Assembly: GCA_030830465.1 (NCBI GenBank)
Contig: JAURMY010000279.1
Location: forward strand, 1-7,224
Direction of reading: 5' to 3'
Length of the DNA stretch: 7,224 bases
DNA from: Alphaproteobacteria bacterium
GTDB taxonomy: Bacteria > Pseudomonadota > Alphaproteobacteria > Rhodobacterales > Rhodobacteraceae
Shown here piece by piece: positions 5,539 through 7,224 of the stretch. The position numbers and the translations under genes were made by a program. Each line of letters starts with the position of its first letter. Positions within the stretch are counted from its first letter, which is position 1. The notes under the pieces are model-generated. The model did not search any database, was not told where the DNA came from, and was given only the letters and a program-made list of their open reading frames with translations.

Positions 5539-6999
5539 TCAGGACGGTTTCTTGCCGCCCCATACGGTGTCAGACAGGTTCGCAGCCTTATGGGCAAAGT
5601 CAAGCGGGCCGTTCCAGTCAAATGTGCGGTAAACGGCGGCCAGTTGGGCAAAAGGCGGGGATTGGGCAAACAACTGGAACGTCAGGCGGTGCCCGGCATA
5701 GTCCGAGTTCAGCAAATCACGCCCCAATGCCAGCAGTTTGCGCCGGTCGTCGGCAATCCAAGTTTCGTTGATGGTGTAAAACTTGTCCAGCCAGGGCTTG
5801 GTGTCGGGGGCGGCAAAACTGGCGGCGTCGGGTGTGATGCAAATCTGGCCGCCACACAGTTCGCGGGCAATATGCATCATCCGGGGCAGGTTGGTCAGGG
5901 CATGTACGCGGCCTGACATCAGCAGCGATTGCTGCGGCATCAGCAAGCCGTTCGGGCTGGGCTCGGCCATTGCGATGGAAGCGGTCAGAAAGGCGTGAAT
6001 GCCCTCGCGCCAGACTGCCAGTTCCGACAGCTTTTCCTGCACCGCCTGTTGTTTTTCCAGCCCGGTCTGTTTCACATTCCACAGGGCGGCCCCGATGATC
6101 AGGTCGGCATAAGACAGGGTGCGCTGCACGAAGGGAAAGGCGGAATAGCGGTGCAAAGTGGCGCGGATAAAGCTGGCGGCGCGGGTATGCTGATAAAACA
6201 GAATATCCTCCCAAGGCACCAGAACATCATCCAGGATCATCAAGGTGTCGATTTCATCGACCCGGTTGGACAGGGGGTAATCGTCGGCGGACCCGCGACC
6301 GGCAAAGCCCGACCGGCAGATATGTTTCACGCCCGGCGCGTTCATCTTGACGATACATCCCAGCGCATAATCCGACAGCTTGGCATCGCCCCAGTTGGCA
6401 ATCGTGGGTTTCAGAAAGGCCTGATTGGAATAGGCGGCGGCGGTTTCATACTTCGCGCCGCGAATGATGATGCCCGCATCGGTTTCCCGGACCACATGCA
6501 CCAGCATGTCCGGGTCCTGATCCTGTGGCGCCTTTGACCGGTCGCCCTTGGGATCGGTGTTGGCCGACACGTGGAAGGGATCGTGTTTGATCGCCTCGTG
6601 GATATGGCGTTCGATATTCGTGGCAAAACGGGGGTCGATCTCGTTCAGGATATCCTTGCCGTCCCACAGCGACCACATTTCGCCAATGGTTTCATCGCCC
6701 ATCCGGGTGACGACGCCGCCGATGTCGCGCATGACCAGATCCACCGCGTTGCGCTTGTCGTGCCAGTCTTTCTGGGCATAAGGCAGGCGCAGGCCGATGG
6801 CGTAACGCTCGCCGGCTTCTTCATAGGTCATTGCGTCTTGCGTCGCCTTGTCGTGCTGCATGTCATAGATGCGGGCGCGAATGTCGATCACCGGCTTGAA
6901 CGCGGGATGAGTGCAGGGATCGCTGACGCGTTCGCCGCCGATGTAAACCTCGCGGCCGTCATTCAACGAGTCGCGGTATTCTTTGCCAGTGCGGATCAT
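5539..6999 (-). CDS. HpaB-family FADH2-dependent monooxygenase (4-HPA 3-hydroxylase-like)
   Basis: From ATG 6999 the protein has 486 residues, the usual size of the HpaB/PvcC oxygenase component. These enzymes take FADH2 from a separate reductase and hydroxylate a phenol-like substrate. Residues about 3-275 fit the HpaB N-terminal domain (MIRTGKEYRDSL; the HVSANTDPKGDRSK block at 143-156; CRSGF; VLVPWEDILFYQ at 259-270). Residues about 280-480 fit the helical C-terminal domain (RELCGGQICITPDAASFAAP; the GHRLTFQLFAQSP stretch). Against the Thermus HpaB active site (R100, Y104, H142, recalled from literature), R99 and H143 appear kept, but the usual R-x-P-D-Y motif is R99-M-G-D-E103. The phenol-contacting Tyr thus seems lost, suggesting a different substrate. 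The Cys/His iron-sulfur ligands of 4-hydroxybutyryl-CoA dehydratase are not apparent. It is the first gene of the operon, divergent from a LysR gene. No HpaC reductase is in the window. Confidence 0.88.
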   Translation of the reverse strand: MIRTGKEYRDSLNDGREVYIGGERVSDPCTHPAFKPVIDIRARIYDMQHDKATQDAMTYEEAGERYAIGLRLPYAQKDWHDKRNAVDLVMRDIGGVVTRMGDETIGEMWSLWDGKDILNEIDPRFATNIERHIHEAIKHDPFHVSANTDPKGDRSKAPQDQDPDMLVHVVRETDAGIIIRGAKYETAAAYSNQAFLKPTIANWGDAKLSDYALGCIVKMNAPGVKHICRSGFAGRGSADDYPLSNRVDEIDTLMILDDVLVPWEDILFYQHTRAASFIRATLHRYSAFPFVQRTLSYADLIIGAALWNVKQTGLEKQQAVQEKLSELAVWREGIHAFLTASIAMAEPSPNGLLMPQQSLLMSGRVHALTNLPRMMHIARELCGGQICITPDAASFAAPDTKPWLDKFYTINETWIADDRRKLLALGRDLLNSDYAGHRLTFQLFAQSPPFAQLAAVYRTFDWNGPLDFAHKAANLSDTVWGGKKPS

Positions 7000-7007
7000 A
7001 GGGCGGG

Positions 7008-7013
7008 TCCTTT
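7008..7013 (-). promoter_or_regulatory. Ribosome binding site fixing the HpaB-family start
   Basis: The minus strand reads AAAGGA, ending 8 nt before ATG 6999. It selects MIRTGKEYRD as the N-terminus over an upstream in-frame ATG at 7062, which would add 21 Arg/Pro/Thr-rich residues not typical of the family. Confidence 0.7.
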
Positions 7014-7021
7014 GGGTCAAA

Positions 7022-7037
7022 CGGGTGCTTAAACCCG
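7022..7037. repeat. Short inverted repeat in the operon leader
   Basis: CGGGT (7022-7026) and ACCCG (7033-7037) are exact reverse complements around GCTTAA, just upstream of the operon's first ribosome binding site. It could be a small leader hairpin or a regulator half-site pair; five base pairs in GC-rich DNA may also be chance. Confidence 0.3.
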
Positions 7038-7092
7038 GCGCGCGGGCGCGGGGTGTGTTCACGCCAAGCTAGACTCGCCCGTGGCATAGTGA

Positions 7093-7128
7093 AAATAAAT
7101 TGTATCTTTTGATTGAATAGGTTTATTT
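7093..7128. repeat. AT-rich inverted repeat next to the lysR start
   Basis: AAATAAA (7093-7099) and TTTATTT (7122-7128) are exact reverse complements 22 bp apart. The position immediately before the LysR gene fits an autoregulatory binding site, but the low complexity makes chance likely. Confidence 0.3.
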
Positions 7129-7134
7129 AATGCA

Positions 7135-7224
7135 ATGCCACACCGTTTCACTCTCCGACAACTGGAATATCTGGTTCTGACGATTGAGCTTGGGTCAATC
7201 GCAAAGGCCGCTTCGGTGCTGAAT
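7135..7224 (+). CDS. LysR-type transcriptional regulator, N-terminal part (partial)
   Basis: Thirty codons run from ATG 7135 to the window edge. The sequence FTLRQLEYLVLTIELGSIAK followed by AASVLN is the typical start of a LysR-family winged helix-turn-helix: 'LRQL.YF..v.e.GS...AA..L' is the family pattern, with 'SIAKAASVLN' leading into the recognition region. It is divergent from the HpaB/RidA/Rieske/DUF1028 operon, so it is the likely regulator, probably responding to a pathway substrate or intermediate. There is no Shine-Dalgarno before the ATG; the 5' side is TTTATTTAATGCA. An in-frame stop at 7114-7116 leaves no other common start codon before 7135. A second, out-of-frame ATG at 7130 opens a 16-codon frame overlapping the start. 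Confidence 0.85.
   Translation, partial: MPHRFTLRQLEYLVLTIELGSIAKAASVLN

Larger units (their letters stand above)
7000..7134. promoter_or_regulatory. Divergent control region of the LysR gene and catabolic operon
   Basis: This region separates the leftward operon start (6999) from the rightward LysR start (7135), the classical arrangement for a LysR regulator and its target operon. The half next to the operon is very GC-rich, and the half next to lysR (about 7086-7130) is very AT-rich. Several T-N11-A matches occur in the AT-rich part, but this is uninformative there. No strong -35/-10 pair was identified for either direction. Confidence 0.5.

Noticed and set aside
5520..5669. 50-residue extension of the RidA-family protein
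   Set aside because: It overlaps the upstream HpaB-family gene by more than 100 bases and has no similarity to RidA N-termini.
5482..5916. 144-residue frame on the plus strand across the RidA/HpaB junction
   Set aside because: It lies opposite two genes with strong family evidence and good spacing; no domain or start signal is visible.
5929..6537. 202-residue frame antisense to the HpaB-family gene
   Set aside because: Antisense shadow of a well supported coding region; composition is not protein-like.
5539..6999. 4-hydroxybutyryl-CoA dehydratase, a relative of HpaB
   Set aside because: The Cys/His pattern needed for its iron-sulfur cluster is not seen.
6571..7032. 153-residue frame antisense to the 5' part of the HpaB-family gene
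   Set aside because: Overlaps the entire N-terminal coding region and ribosome binding site of the real gene; no supporting motif.
7000..7062. 21-residue N-terminal extension of the HpaB-family protein
   Set aside because: No ribosome binding site at 7062, residues atypical for the family, and AAAGGA lies 8 nt before ATG 6999.

Overview
The window looks like a piece of an alphaproteobacterial chromosome, most likely from the Rhodobacteraceae/Roseobacter group. This rests on moderate to high GC, a Hint_2-type protein (abundant in that group), and densely packed catabolic genes next to small lineage-specific genes. No rRNA, tRNA, CRISPR array, insertion sequence or phage gene was seen. The taxonomic call is an inference from protein style, not a database result.

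Layout, left to right. (1) Positions 1-30 are the first ten codons of a leftward gene cut by the window edge. (2) Positions 31-380 are non-coding. They carry two nearly identical palindromes (TGTTAT-N3-ATAACA at 166-180 and 297-311) resembling LacI-family operators, plus an AT-rich inverted repeat between them. (3) Positions 381-2158 (+) hold a compact three-gene unit: a small exported two-cysteine protein, a two-helix membrane protein with a C-terminal OmpR/PhoB-type winged helix, and an APH-fold phosphotransferase whose start codon shares one base with the preceding stop. (4) Positions 2255-3295 (+) encode a Hint_2 protein with a predicted autoprocessing Cys at residue 138. (5) Positions 3271-6999 (-) are a tight four-gene catabolic operon, transcribed in the order HpaB-family flavin monooxygenase, RidA-family protein, Rieske oxygenase alpha subunit, DUF1028 protein. 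Junctions are 19 nt, 9 nt and a 4-base ATGA overlap. (6) A 135-nt divergent control region follows. (7) Positions 7135-7224 (+) are the first 30 codons of a LysR-type regulator, the likely regulator of that operon.

How the genes may work together. The leftward operon has the makeup of a pathway for an aromatic or N-methylated/N-heterocyclic compound: oxygenation by the Rieske and FADH2-dependent enzymes, imine/enamine hydrolysis by the RidA protein, and possible amide or ring-opening hydrolysis by the Ntn-like DUF1028 protein. No Rieske reductase, flavin reductase or ring-cleavage enzyme lies in the window, so the substrate stays open. The rightward unit 381-2158 looks like an undescribed envelope-to-DNA signalling module, with an exported small protein, a membrane-tethered DNA-binding protein of inverted ToxR-like order, and a kinase-like enzyme. 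Together with the divergent operators, it is the least explained part of the window.
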